Source: an uncultured Clostridia bacterium (GTDB taxonomy: Bacteria; Bacillota; Clostridia; Oscillospirales; Acutalibacteraceae). Taken from it: a stretch of 50,691 nt of DNA. Of the stretch, positions 15,542-24,582 are shown piece by piece. Location of the stretch: contig CANQBK010000004.1 of assembly GCA_947589485.1 (NCBI GenBank), positions 1-50,691 on the forward strand, given 5' to 3'. The notes beneath the pieces were generated by a model. It saw only the letters and a list, made by a program, of their open reading frames with translations, was not told the DNA's origin and did no database searches. Position 1 is the first letter of the stretch. Every line of letters begins with the position of its first letter. The translations under genes were made by a program, and so were the position numbers.

Positions 15542-15805
15542 TTATTCGCCGAAACCGCTTTCAATAAGTTTGCCGGCTTCTGAAAGTGCTTCGTTTTCGT
15601 CATCGCCGTCACATATTAGTTCTATCTCACTTCCGCACTTCATACAGGCGGCTATTAAATTAAGTGTGCTTTTGGCATTGTAGTTGTTGCCGTTGAAGTT
15701 TATCGTTACTTTGCACGAATATTTTCCCATAGCTGCGGAAAATATCGAGGCAGGACGCATATGAAAGCCCTGAGCATTTGAAATTGTAAATTTTTTTGTG
15801 ATCAT
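15542..15805 (-). CDS. ptsH: HPr phosphocarrier protein
   Basis: 87 aa, full length. GFHMRPAS carries the phosphoacceptor His15, and NAKSTLNLIA carries Ser46, the site that HPr kinase/phosphorylase modifies in Firmicutes for carbon catabolite repression via CcpA. Shuttles phosphate from enzyme I to the IIA domain of FruA. Immediately upstream of ptsI in the same operon. The run NFNGNNYNAK before Ser46 differs from canonical HPr but keeps the fold length. Confidence 0.95.
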   Translation of the reverse strand: MITKKFTISNAQGFHMRPASIFSAAMGKYSCKVTINFNGNNYNAKSTLNLIAACMKCGSEIELICDGDDENEALSEAGKLIESGFGE

Positions 15806-15859
15806 AATAATTACTCCTTTTTATTTAATTATTGAAAATGAAGAATATCATTTTTATAT

Positions 15860-17833
15860 TTAATCAGATTCTTTTTTCGGGCGTTTGAGAATTGCCAAAA
15901 GAAACATTCCAACAACAGATCCTATAATTAAGGATAAGAAGTACATAAAAGGATTTCCTATTGTTGCAATTACGAAAATTCCTCCGTGCGGTGCCATAAG
16001 GGTACAACCGAACAGCCATGAAAGACCTCCTGCAACAGCGGCGCCTAATGCACATGAGGGAATTACCTTTAGCGGATATGAAGCGGCGTAGGGAATAGCA
16101 CCCTCAGTCACAAACGAAAGACCCATAATATAATTTACTATACCGCTCTTTCTCTCATCGGCAGACCATCTGTTTTTGAAGAATGTTGTTGAAAGTGCAA
16201 TAACTATCGGAGGAACCATACCGCCTATCATTACAGAAGCCATTATCTGCCAGCAAATTTGTTGTACGGCAGGATCCGTGACAGATGCGGCGGTTGTAAG
16301 CATACCCGTTCCGAATACATAGGCGGCTTTATTAAACGGTCCTCCCATATCTATCGACATCATAGCGCCGAGAATACAACCGAGAAGTATTCCGAAATTA
16401 TTATCGCTAAGCCAGGTAAGACCATTATTAAGACCTGTATTTATAAGGCCCATTATCGGATTTACTGCACACATCATTACTCCGACGATTCCAAGACCCG
16501 ACAGCGGGTAAATAAGAACCGGTTTGATACCCTCAAGAGCAGATGGCATCTTATCGCAAAGCCTTTCAACGCACTTCATAATAAATCCGGCAAGAAATCC
16601 GGCAAGCAAAGCTCCCAAAAATCCGGAGGGTACGGTTTCAGCGGCGGCAGGGTCGGTGAATGTGGCACCGTTTGAGGCCAGAAGTCCTCCGACAATTCCT
16701 ACAAGGATACCGGGTCGGTCGGCAATGGACATAGCAATAAATCCTGCAAGTATCGGGAGCATAAAGTTAAACGCATATCCGCCTATGGTTTTGAACCATG
16801 CCGCCGCAGGCGTTACCGTGCCAAATGCACTGTTTCCGGCGGCTTGAACTCCGTTTGCCGAATCTATAAGGAAAGCTATTGCTATAAATATTCCTCCTGC
16901 AACGACGAATGGCAGCATGTGGGATACACCGTTCATAAGGTGCTTATAGAGTTTTCTTCCAATACTTTCTTCATTATTATTGTTCGGAGCAGACTGATCG
17001 GCTTTTTGATTTGAGTGAAAGACAGGTGCTTTTTTGTTGATGATTATGTTTATTAATTCTTCGGGTTTATGTATTCCGTCCGCAACTTTGGTTGAATAAA
17101 CGGGTTTTCCGTCAAATCTCGCAGTTTCCACACTTTTATCCGCTGCAATAATAATTCCGTCACATTCTGCTATTTCCTTAGCTGTCAGCACATTTTTTGC
17201 TCCGCCTGATCCGTTAGTTTCAACTTTAATTGTTATGCCCATTTTTTTACCGGCTTTTTCAAGAGCTTCGGCAGCCATATATGTATGAGCAATTCCCGTA
17301 GGGCAGGCTGTTACAGCGAGAACCCTAAATGTGCCGTTTGGATTTTCGGCATTTTTCTGTTTGTTTTCTTCGGGAAATTTCTCATTCTCCTTTTGGTCAA
17401 TAATCTTAAGAAATTCTTCAGATGTCTTTGCCTTTTTCAATTTTGCTGTAAATTCCTCGTCCATCAGCATTTGCATAAGTCTTGCAAGAACTTCAAGATG
17501 AACGTCGCCGTCCGTGGTTGCTGCAATCATAAATAAAAGTTCACACTTTTCTCCGTCGGGAGAATCGTAATCTACGCCATCAGGTACGGTTATGGCGGCA
17601 AGCGAGGGCTTTTTTACCGAGCTGCTTTTGGCGTGGGGTATCGCAATTCCCATACCGATTGCCGTTGTAGACATTTTCTCTCTTTTAATGATTCCCTCAC
17701 GATAAGCGTCTATGTCGTTCAAATTTCCGCTTTTGCTGTGCAGAGAAATGAGCTTTTCAATAGCCGACGCTTTGTCTTTTACGGACACTCCGATTTCAAT
17801 GCTTTGTCTGCTTAAAAGATCTGTAATTCTCAT
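15860..17833 (-). CDS. fruA: Fructose PTS permease, IIABC fusion
   Basis: 657 aa in the order IIA-IIB-IIC. IIA (1-150): GMGIAIPHAKS with phosphoacceptor His67. A Glu/Asn/Lys-rich linker (150-168) follows. IIB (169-270): VLAVTACPTGIAHTYMAAEAL with Cys177. IIC (about 295-650): membrane domain opening with KLYKHLMNGVSHMLPFVVAGG and containing GGPFNKAAYVFG. Imports fructose and phosphorylates it to fructose-1-phosphate, the substrate of fruK upstream. The short basic C-tail (KRPKKESD) is cytoplasmic. Transcribed fruR-fruK-fruA-ptsH-ptsI. Confidence 0.96.
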   Translation of the reverse strand: MRITDLLSRQSIEIGVSVKDKASAIEKLISLHSKSGNLNDIDAYREGIIKREKMSTTAIGMGIAIPHAKSSSVKKPSLAAITVPDGVDYDSPDGEKCELLFMIAATTDGDVHLEVLARLMQMLMDEEFTAKLKKAKTSEEFLKIIDQKENEKFPEENKQKNAENPNGTFRVLAVTACPTGIAHTYMAAEALEKAGKKMGITIKVETNGSGGAKNVLTAKEIAECDGIIIAADKSVETARFDGKPVYSTKVADGIHKPEELINIIINKKAPVFHSNQKADQSAPNNNNEESIGRKLYKHLMNGVSHMLPFVVAGGIFIAIAFLIDSANGVQAAGNSAFGTVTPAAAWFKTIGGYAFNFMLPILAGFIAMSIADRPGILVGIVGGLLASNGATFTDPAAAETVPSGFLGALLAGFLAGFIMKCVERLCDKMPSALEGIKPVLIYPLSGLGIVGVMMCAVNPIMGLINTGLNNGLTWLSDNNFGILLGCILGAMMSIDMGGPFNKAAYVFGTGMLTTAASVTDPAVQQICWQIMASVMIGGMVPPIVIALSTTFFKNRWSADERKSGIVNYIMGLSFVTEGAIPYAASYPLKVIPSCALGAAVAGGLSWLFGCTLMAPHGGIFVIATIGNPFMYFLSLIIGSVVGMFLLAILKRPKKESD

Positions 17834-17845
17834 AATTAACCCTCC

Positions 17846-18763
17846 TCAAAATTGTTTTGAACTGAGTAAATTCAGTATTTCTTTGATTTTTTCTCTTGTG
17901 GCGAGTCCTCTTGAAAAGGCGGTTGCATTTCCGCAGGCTGTGCCGAGCATAAATGAATAAGAGTAATCATTTGTTTGTTCGTATCCTGCAATAAAACCTG
18001 CTACCATTGAGTCACCTGAACCGACGGTACTTATTACTTTTTTATCGACTACACCGGATCTGTATTTGTTTCCTGTTTCGTCGAATAATAATGCGCCGCC
18101 GCTGCCGAGAGAAACTATGACGTTTCTTGCTCCCATTCTTTTTAATTCGCATACATATTTTTCGATGTCACTATTGTTTTTTATGTCCGTATTGAATATT
18201 TCGGATAATTCCTGCTTATTCGGTTTTATCAAAAACGGTCTGTGTTTCAGCGAATCTGTAAGGAGCTTTTTAGCGGCGTCGATTACTATGCGAACATTGC
18301 GCCCCTCCAATCTTTTTAGTATTTTTTCATACGAATTTGACGGAAGAGTATTCGGTATGCTGCCCGCAATAACTATCGTATCTCCGTCCTTGATCATATC
18401 TGTTTTTTTCAGAAGTGTTTCAAATTCTTCCTCACATATTTTCGGACCTTGACAGTTGATCTCGCTTTCCTCTCTTGCTTTAAGTTTGATATTTATTCTC
18501 GAAATACCGTCTTTTAATCTTATAAAATCGGTTTCGATACCTTTCAAACTTAAATCATCTTCGATAGCCTTTCCTGTAAATCCCGCCGTAAAACCTATGG
18601 CTTTATTTTTTATGCCGAGTTCGGAAAGTATGCAGGATACATTTATTCCTTTTCCGCCGATGTGGTATTCCTCACAAATTGTTCGGTTTGTAATTCCCGG
18701 TATAAAGCTGTCAAGTTGAACGGTGTAGTCGATAGAGGGATTTAATGTAACTGTGTATATCAT
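17846..18763 (-). CDS. fruK: 1-phosphofructokinase
   Basis: 305 aa from ATG 18763, which has GGGAGGTG upstream and overlaps the fruR stop by 4 nt (an ORF extension to 18835 lies inside fruR). PfkB/ribokinase family: N-terminal MIYTVTLNPSIDYTVQL, GGKGINVSCILSELG (anion site), and C-terminal STVGSGDSMVAGFIAGY with the catalytic Asp. Converts fructose-1-phosphate to fructose-1,6-bisphosphate. The product is the substrate of the divergently encoded class III FBPase. Confidence 0.95.
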   Translation of the reverse strand: MIYTVTLNPSIDYTVQLDSFIPGITNRTICEEYHIGGKGINVSCILSELGIKNKAIGFTAGFTGKAIEDDLSLKGIETDFIRLKDGISRINIKLKAREESEINCQGPKICEEEFETLLKKTDMIKDGDTIVIAGSIPNTLPSNSYEKILKRLEGRNVRIVIDAAKKLLTDSLKHRPFLIKPNKQELSEIFNTDIKNNSDIEKYVCELKRMGARNVIVSLGSGGALLFDETGNKYRSGVVDKKVISTVGSGDSMVAGFIAGYEQTNDYSYSFMLGTACGNATAFSRGLATREKIKEILNLLSSKQF

Positions 18764-19509
18764 GGAGTCACCTCCCTTATTACGGTTTTGTCGGAAAATT
18801 CGTCGCAAAGAAGTTTGTCGGTTATTATACAGCATTTTTTCAGAGGAGCAAATGTAATGGGGAATACTTTTCGGAATTTACTGTGGTCGGCAAGTACAAA
18901 GGAGATATAGCTTTTTTCTACTGCTTTTTCCTTTATTATGCCTTCCTCAATATCGGGAGTTGTAAATCCGGCTTGTATGTCTATACCGTTTGTTCCTATA
19001 AATGCCTTTGTGAAATTATAATTTGATAGGCTTTTTATACTTTCAGAGCCTATAACTGCCGCTGTTACCGCTTTTATCCTGCCTGCTGTGATATATGCGT
19101 TAAGCCCTTTTGCGAGGAGCTTTTGTGCATGGATTATTCCGTTCGTGACAAATACGGCTTTTGTATTTTCAATAAAATCTATCATTCGTGCCGTAGTCGT
19201 TCCGGCGTCGATATAAACGAAATCTTCATCGTTTATCAAAGCCGCAGCATATTTTGCTATACTGCTTTTTTCATCGGGCATCAATATTTCACGGGTCGGG
19301 ACTGCCTGTTCGGAAACACCTTCCGTCGGTTTTATGGAAACCGCACCTCCGAATACTTTTTTTAGTTGTCCTGCATCGTCAAGATTATTCAAATCACGGC
19401 GAACGGTAGACTCTGAAGTATTAAGTATTTCCGAAAGCTCTGTTACAGTAATTGAACCACGGCTGTTCAATAAATTAAGTATTGTTCGATGTCTTTCTGA
19501 AGTAAGCAT
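18760..19509 (-). CDS. fruR: DeoR-family regulator of the fructose operon
   Basis: 249 aa from ATG 19509 (AGGTGATTGAAA upstream). N-terminal DeoR HTH: ERHRTILNLLNSRGSITVTELSEILN and STVRRDLNNLDDAGQLKKVFGGAV. The C-terminal DeoRC sensor domain has YIDAGTTTARMIDF and IGTNGID..GF. Relatives repress the fru operon and are released by fructose-1-phosphate. First gene of the operon, so autoregulated; overlaps fruK by 4 nt. Repeated ATCAA/TTGAT motifs in 19520-19690 may be its operators and could also affect fbp. Confidence 0.93.
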   Translation of the reverse strand: MLTSERHRTILNLLNSRGSITVTELSEILNTSESTVRRDLNNLDDAGQLKKVFGGAVSIKPTEGVSEQAVPTREILMPDEKSSIAKYAAALINDEDFVYIDAGTTTARMIDFIENTKAVFVTNGIIHAQKLLAKGLNAYITAGRIKAVTAAVIGSESIKSLSNYNFTKAFIGTNGIDIQAGFTTPDIEEGIIKEKAVEKSYISFVLADHSKFRKVFPITFAPLKKCCIITDKLLCDEFSDKTVIREVTP

Positions 19510-19530
19510 TTTCAATCACCTCTTGATTAT

Positions 19531-19558
19531 ATTATAGTCCAAAATCAATCAAAGTCAA
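19531..19558 (-). promoter_or_regulatory. Promoter of the fru operon
   Basis: Read leftward: TTGACT (19558-19553), 16-bp spacer rich in TTGATT repeats, TATAAT (19536-19531), about 20 nt before the fruR ATG. The TTGATTGATT run in the spacer is a plausible repressor site. Confidence 0.65.
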
Positions 19559-19692
19559 GCATAAATCATCAATTATTTTCAAATTTACTAAAAATTCATA
19601 AGCTGTTCATATTTATCGCTTATAACATAATTGTAAACAGTCAAATTTAATCAAAATATGATTTAGTATGCTCATTTGATTGGAGGAATATT

Positions 19693-21570
19693 ATGGACAA
19701 CATTAAATATCTGAAATTACTTTCCGAGAAATACCCTACGGTAAGTTCTGTTTCAAGGGAAATAATCAATCTTACCGCTATTCTTAATCTTCCGAAAGGA
19801 ACAGAACATTTTATGAGTGATATACACGGTGAGTATGAAGCCTTTTACCATATTTTAAATAACTGTTCGGGCGTTATAAAGGAAAAGGTTGATATGCTTT
19901 ACAGCGACACTATATCAGAAAGTGAGAGAGAGGAAATTTGTACTATAATTTATTATCCGAATGAAAAATTAAATTTGATAAAAAAAGAGAGGGGGATAAG
20001 CTCCGACCGTTACAGAATTATCATAAATCGAATGATAAAAATTGCGGGAATTTTATCATCAAAATATACACGCTCTAAGGTGCGTAAAGCTATGCCGAAA
20101 GATTATGCCTACATTATAGACGAATTACTTCATGCCCAAAAAGATGAGGACGATAATCAGGTTTTATATCACCGTAAAATACTTGATACTATCATAAATA
20201 TAGGTGCAGATGATTTTATTGTTGCGCTTGCGGGACTTATAAAGCGGCTTGCTGTTGACCGTTTGCATATAGTCGGGGATATTTTCGACAGGGGAGCGGA
20301 CGCAGATAAAATACTTGATCTGCTTATTGAATATCATTCACTTGATATACAATGGGGGAATCATGATATGTTATGGATGGGAGCAGCATCGGGAAATGAA
20401 GCGTGTGTTGCGAATGTTGTTCGTAACTGCATAAAATATAGGACAGTGCGTATACTCGAAAGCGGATACGGAATAAGTCTTAGAAAGCTCACGCTTTTTG
20501 CTGAAAATAAATATAAATCAGCCGACCCCATGAGCGCAGCAATGAAAGCTATATCAGTTATACAATTTAAGCTGGAAGGTCAAATCATATTAAGACGTCC
20601 CGAATACGAAATGAACGACAGACTTTTGCTTGACAAAGTTGATATGGAAAACGGTACGGTAATATCGGAAGGAAAGAAGTACAAGCTGAACAGTACAGAT
20701 TTCCCGACTGTTGACAAAAATTCACCCTATGAATTGACGGACGATGAAAAGAAAATAATTGATGAACTGAGAGAGTCATTTATAAACAGCAGCAGACTGA
20801 AACGACATATTACATTCCTATTTGATAAGGGCAGTATGTATAAATGCTTTAACGGGAATTTACTTTATCACGGCTGTGTTCCTCTTGACGAAAACGGGAA
20901 TTTTTTCGGAATAAGGCTTTTTGGAAAAGTATTCAAAGGAAGAGCATATTTTGATGTTGCGGAAAAAATCGTAAGGCGTGCATATTTCGGAAGCAATAAA
21001 AACATAGAAGATATTGATTTTATGTGGTATTTGTGGTGCGGGAAAAAATCACCTTTATGCGGTAGGACGATAAAAAGTTTTGAGCGTTATTTTATAGACG
21101 ACAAATCCGCATGGGAGGAGGAAACAGACCCCTATTACCGATTTTATCATACGGAAAAAATATGCAATATGATTTTGCGTGAATTTGATATGTATTCTCC
21201 GTCTTCTCATATTGTAAACGGACATACACCTGTTTTGACAGCAAGAGGGGAACAGCCCATAAGAGCAAACGGAAAGCTTATCGTTATTGACGGAGGTTTT
21301 TGCAGAGATTATCATAAAAAAACAGGAATAGCAGGATATACGCTTATATACAATTCCCACGGGCTGAGAATTAAGGCACATCAGCCGTTTGAAAGTATAG
21401 AAAATGCTATGAAAGAAAATAGGGATATTCTTTCAAGCTCGGAAAATATTGAAACGGAAAATTACAGAATAATGGTAAAGCATACCGATAACGGCAAAAA
21501 CATACAAACGGAGATAAATGACTTATACGATTTGCTTGAAGTTTACAGAAACGGGGAAATTGATGAATAA
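19693..21570 (+). CDS. fbp: Fructose-1,6-bisphosphatase class III
   Basis: 625 aa, FBPase_2 family as in Bacillus/Clostridia. N-terminal RGTEHFMSDIHGEYE-like metal site (FMSDIHGEYEAF), VDRLHIVGDIFDRG and IQWGNHDMLWMG, the metallophosphoesterase motifs. Late HIVNGHTPV and VIDGGFCRDYH complete the Mn-binding set. Hydrolyses fructose-1,6-bisphosphate to fructose-6-phosphate for gluconeogenesis. TTGGAGG RBS. Divergent from the fructose operon across a 183-bp AT-rich region, a logical pairing because fruK makes its substrate; shared control is possible. Confidence 0.95.
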   Translation: MDNIKYLKLLSEKYPTVSSVSREIINLTAILNLPKGTEHFMSDIHGEYEAFYHILNNCSGVIKEKVDMLYSDTISESEREEICTIIYYPNEKLNLIKKERGISSDRYRIIINRMIKIAGILSSKYTRSKVRKAMPKDYAYIIDELLHAQKDEDDNQVLYHRKILDTIINIGADDFIVALAGLIKRLAVDRLHIVGDIFDRGADADKILDLLIEYHSLDIQWGNHDMLWMGAASGNEACVANVVRNCIKYRTVRILESGYGISLRKLTLFAENKYKSADPMSAAMKAISVIQFKLEGQIILRRPEYEMNDRLLLDKVDMENGTVISEGKKYKLNSTDFPTVDKNSPYELTDDEKKIIDELRESFINSSRLKRHITFLFDKGSMYKCFNGNLLYHGCVPLDENGNFFGIRLFGKVFKGRAYFDVAEKIVRRAYFGSNKNIEDIDFMWYLWCGKKSPLCGRTIKSFERYFIDDKSAWEEETDPYYRFYHTEKICNMILREFDMYSPSSHIVNGHTPVLTARGEQPIRANGKLIVIDGGFCRDYHKKTGIAGYTLIYNSHGLRIKAHQPFESIENAMKENRDILSSSENIETENYRIMVKHTDNGKNIQTEINDLYDLLEVYRNGEIDE

Positions 21571-21649
21571 GATTATCAAAAAGTGCGGTACGGTTTTTGG
21601 TGTTGTAAGAGATCAACATAAAAAGGAATTAATGAAAGACATAGACTGA
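21563..21649 (+). CDS. Possible 28-aa peptide overlapping fbp end
   Basis: ATG at 21563 inside the last codons of fbp opens a 28-residue basic peptide starting MNKIIKKCGTVFGVV. Overlap with the fbp stop would allow coupled translation, but there is no independent support. The rest of 21571-21906 holds a terminator and no gene. Confidence 0.2.
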   Translation: MNKIIKKCGTVFGVVRDQHKKELMKDID

Positions 21650-21715
21650 AAGAAAATTTTATTCGTTATGTTTTAGACTATCAGAGGGGAACAATAGAAA
21701 AATGCTGAATAAAAA

Positions 21716-21745
21716 ATACCGCAATCCCATTAAGGACTGCGGTAT
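21716..21745 (+). terminator. Terminator downstream of fbp
   Basis: ATACCGCA/TGCGGTAT stem (21716-21723, 21738-21745) with A-run before and TAAAAAAT after. A second partial hairpin with GGGACAG/CTGTCCC-type arms lies at about 21785-21833, perhaps the leftward terminator of the flavodoxin operon. Confidence 0.6.
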
Positions 21746-21906
21746 GTAAAAAATAAACTTGGTTTTTTCGGGCGGCGGATAGCCTGTCCCGATTCGTGGT
21801 ATTTCCATAATTGCTCCCATTTCGGGGACAGCTTTCGGCTTTTCAAATGTTAATACGTCAACACAGGAATTATATTGTATGAAGCTAATCTAAAGCACTA
21901 CAATAT

Positions 21907-22374
21907 TTACAGCAATTTTTCCCATTGTTTCAGTTCGGAAGCGGAATTTAAAATTCTCCCTTCGATAATTTCGGTATTTGCCGAAACTGATGTTTTTAGG
22001 CCTTCAACAGCCTTTCCGAAACCGCTGCCACCGGAGGTGGCGAACAGCACGATTTTTTTGCCGGAAAAGTCATAGCTTTCCAAAAACGTGTTTATGATCG
22101 TCGGCGCAACATACCACCAAATCGGGAATCCCAAAAGAATCGTATCATAAGCGACGATGTTTGCGTCGGTGTCCGCCAATGCCGGACGGCAGGATTTATC
22201 GGACATTTCCACACTGCTGCGGGATTTTTTATCCATCCAGTTGAGGTCTGCCTGCGTATAGGGGACGGCAGGCCGAATTTCGTACAAATCGGCTCCAATG
22301 GAGCTTGCCAAGTCTTTCGCAACACCGGCTGTCGTTCCGCTTGCTGAAAAATATGCTACCAATGTTTTGCTCAT
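21907..22374 (-). CDS. Flavodoxin
   Basis: 155 aa. Flavodoxin_4-type: N-terminal [19 protein letters not shown] is the FMN phosphate loop; [19 protein letters not shown] is the aromatic isoalloxazine loop; [16 protein letters not shown] the third loop. Small electron carrier or NAD(P)H-quinone type partner in the cytoplasm. Last gene of the cluster TetR, CMD-cupin, Fe-ADH, flavodoxin, a grouping common in gut Firmicutes and Bacteroidetes and probably used in aldehyde or quinone detoxification (inference). Confidence 0.92.
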   Translation of the reverse strand: MSKTLVAYFSASGTTAGVAKDLASSIGADLYEIRPAVPYTQADLNWMDKKSRSSVEMSDKSCRPALADTDANIVAYDTILLGFPIWWYVAPTIINTFLESYDFSGKKIVLFATSGGSGFGKAVEGLKTSVSANTEIIEGRILNSASELKQWEKLL

Positions 22375-22391
22375 TGTGATTTTCTCCTTTC

Positions 22392-23567
22392 TTACCTGAA
22401 CGACCGCTCAAAAATGCCGGCCACATCTTCATCTGTCATTTCGCACGGGTTGGCGGCATACAGACCGCCCATTGTTTCTCTCGCATTGACCGCCAACGTC
22501 ATACATTCATCTTTTGTAAATCCGTAATCGCTCATCTTCAAATCGTCCACACCGCAGTCCTTTTGAAGCTGTACCAGAGCGTCTATAAAATCCTGCGGGG
22601 AGGTCGGATTTTCCACGCCCATCGCTTTTGCCATTTTTATGAACCTGTCGTCGCAAGCGTGTCTGTCCACAAAGAACTGTGCAAATTCTTTGGAAATCAT
22701 TATAAGCCCTGCGCCGTGTTGGAGATTACGGTGGTATGCGCTCATCGCGTGTTCCATTGAGTGCTGCGCCGTTGTTGAAGTAAGCTGCATAGTGATACCT
22801 GCCATTGTGCTTCCGTATGCAACGTGTTCTCTTGCCTCAAGGTCGCTGCCGTCTTTCACCGCACGAGGCAGATATTTTGCAATATTTTCAATGGCGGATA
22901 ATGCGATAGCTTCTGACAGGATATTCAGAGATGTTGACATCATAACTTCGGTATTGTGGAACAGAGCATCAAAGCCTTGATAAGCCGTATATTTAGGCGG
23001 TACGGTCACCATATATGTCGGATCGACTACCGCAAGATAAGGCTTTCCTACTCCGGGTATGCCGAAGCCTATCTTCTCGTGCGTATCTTCCTTGCAAATA
23101 ACGCCCCATTCATTCATTTCCGAGCCGGTACCCGAAGATGTAGCAATCGTCACAATAGGCAGCGGCTTATTTACAAGCGGCAGAGCCTTTCCCGTTCCGC
23201 CGACAACATAATCCCACAAATGACCGGAATTTGTTGCCATAGTTGCCACTGCCACGGAAGAATCAAGAACCGCACCGCCGCCAAGTGCAACGATAAAATC
23301 ACAGCCGTTTTCTTTGGCGAAAGCGGCAGCTTCTTCCACCACTTCGACAAGCGGATTTTCCATTATTTTTGCAAATTCTGCATATTCCACTCCGGCTCTT
23401 TTGAGTTCTTCGACTGTCTTATCATAAGAGCCGTTTTTATGGACTGATTGACCTTTTGACAACAGCAGCAGAGCCTTTTTACCGGGCAGTTTTTCGTTAT
23501 GAAGTTCGCCGAGTTTTCTTGTTCCAAATAGCAGCCTTGTAGGGTTGTTAAATACAAAATTCATCAT
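22392..23567 (-). CDS. Iron-containing alcohol dehydrogenase (BDH/YqhD type)
   Basis: 391 aa. N-terminal [20 protein letters not shown](P) motif [15 protein letters not shown], then [18 protein letters not shown], and metal ligands in [36 protein letters not shown]. Matches NADPH/NADH-dependent butanol dehydrogenase/YqhD family, which reduces short aldehydes. RBS AGGAGGAATT lies inside the tiny ORF upstream; starts ATGATG at 23567. 17 nt before the flavodoxin gene. Confidence 0.95.
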   Translation of the reverse strand: MMNFVFNNPTRLLFGTRKLGELHNEKLPGKKALLLLSKGQSVHKNGSYDKTVEELKRAGVEYAEFAKIMENPLVEVVEEAAAFAKENGCDFIVALGGGAVLDSSVAVATMATNSGHLWDYVVGGTGKALPLVNKPLPIVTIATSSGTGSEMNEWGVICKEDTHEKIGFGIPGVGKPYLAVVDPTYMVTVPPKYTAYQGFDALFHNTEVMMSTSLNILSEAIALSAIENIAKYLPRAVKDGSDLEAREHVAYGSTMAGITMQLTSTTAQHSMEHAMSAYHRNLQHGAGLIMISKEFAQFFVDRHACDDRFIKMAKAMGVENPTSPQDFIDALVQLQKDCGVDDLKMSDYGFTKDECMTLAVNARETMGGLYAANPCEMTDEDVAGIFERSFR

Positions 23568-23659
23568 ATATAAATTCCTCCTGATTTTAGTCTATATGCG
23601 GCAAGAGTAAACATCATAACAGGTGCAGGTAAAAGCGTTACGATATTTTTTATTTTCAT
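23564..23659 (-). pseudogene. Remnant of a lipoprotein signal peptide between two genes
   Basis: A 31-aa ORF whose sequence (VTLLPAPVMMFTLAAYRLKSGG) looks like a bacterial lipoprotein signal peptide with a broken lipobox: LAAY-R-x-KSGG where LAAC-G-S-KSGG would be usual. It overlaps the stop of the CMD-cupin gene and the start of the ADH gene by 4 nt each (ATGA). Most likely the 5' remnant of a deleted lipoprotein gene, now serving at most as a translational bridge. Confidence 0.55.
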
Positions 23660-24411
23660 TTTAAATCTCCATATTGCTTGTCATCAACCGGTTCCAGCCA
23701 TTCGTTCGAGCCGTTTTCTCCGGGGACTTCAATCGCAAGGTGGGAGAACCAACTGTCGGGCGCGGCGCCGTGCCAATGTTTAACGCCTGCGGGAATATTG
23801 ATACAATCGCCGGGCTTCATTTCCACGGCTTCTTTGCCCCATTCCTGATAGTATCCGCGGCCGCCGACGCATACAAGAATTTGTCCGCCGCCCTTATCGG
23901 CATGGTGAATGTGCCAATTGTTGCGACAGCTCGGCTCAAAGGTCACGTTGAAAATACCCACCTGTTCCTTGGACACCGGCGCAAGATAGCTTTGACCTAT
24001 GAAATACTGCTTGAATCCGTCGTTCGGCGCGCCAATAGGGAAAAGTATAGTGTTTTGATATTTGTCTTTTTCCGTCAGTTCAGGCTCTGCCTCGTTCCAA
24101 ACATCTTTGGCAAGTCTGAACACCGCCCACGCCTTCGGCCAGCCGACATAGAAGCCGACGTGCGTCACGATAGCGGCTATCTCCGCTTTTGTCACGCCGT
24201 GGGCTTTTGCGTTTTCGAGGTGGTAGGTCAGCGACGAATCGGTTATGCCCGAACTCATCAGTGCCACGACGGTGATAATGCACCGGGTTTTCAGGTCGAT
24301 GTCGGGATTGTTCCAGTTCTCACCAAAGAGAACGTCGTCGTTGAAGTGGGCAAAATCCGGCGCGAAGTCGCCAAGTTGATTTCTGCCTGCGGTCTGTGTG
24401 ATTTTTTCCAT
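23656..24411 (-). CDS. CMD domain-cupin fusion protein
   Basis: 251 aa. N-terminal carboxymuconolactone decarboxylase (AhpD-like) domain: DLKTRCIITVVALMSSG, then YHLENAKAHGVTKAEIAAIVTHVGFYVGWPKAW. The C-terminal cupin (about 140-235) has NNWHIHHADKGGGQILVCV, GDCINIPAGVKHWHGAAPDSW; the His/Glu-type metal site is HIHH...H. The AhpD CxxC is absent, so it is not an obvious peroxidase. Seen in clusters with flavodoxin and Fe-ADH; substrate unknown. AGGAGG RBS. Confidence 0.92.
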   Translation of the reverse strand: MEKITQTAGRNQLGDFAPDFAHFNDDVLFGENWNNPDIDLKTRCIITVVALMSSGITDSSLTYHLENAKAHGVTKAEIAAIVTHVGFYVGWPKAWAVFRLAKDVWNEAEPELTEKDKYQNTILFPIGAPNDGFKQYFIGQSYLAPVSKEQVGIFNVTFEPSCRNNWHIHHADKGGGQILVCVGGRGYYQEWGKEAVEMKPGDCINIPAGVKHWHGAAPDSWFSHLAIEVPGENGSNEWLEPVDDKQYGDLK

Positions 24412-24488
24412 GATAAAATCCTCCTTATAAATTATTTCTTAAACTTCATTGCCTGCTTTTTGTTTGCCGTTCTGCGCCATCACGCCAA

Positions 24489-24569
24489 CTAAGGCATGTG
24501 GGACATACAGCCCATACAAATACGGGAAACAGTCAAGTCGGCTTTTCCTAATTTTGTGTACCTCATCAT
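24489..24569 (-). pseudogene. 5' fragment of an aldo/keto reductase gene
   Basis: 26 aa: RYTKLGKADLTVSRICMGCM is the AKR N-terminus (Y..LG...L.VSR.CLG), stopped by TAG soon after. It keeps its own AGGAGG RBS 14 nt after the tetR stop, so the gene once followed tetR in the operon. Nothing AKR-like continues downstream; the rest to 24412 is non-coding apart from the next gene's RBS. A deletion remnant. Confidence 0.8.
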
Positions 24570-24582
24570 AAAACCTCCTTGC

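Noticed and set aside
23674-24492. Rightward 272-aa ORF opposite the CMD-cupin gene
   Set aside because: Antisense of a well-supported gene, with no recognisable domain.
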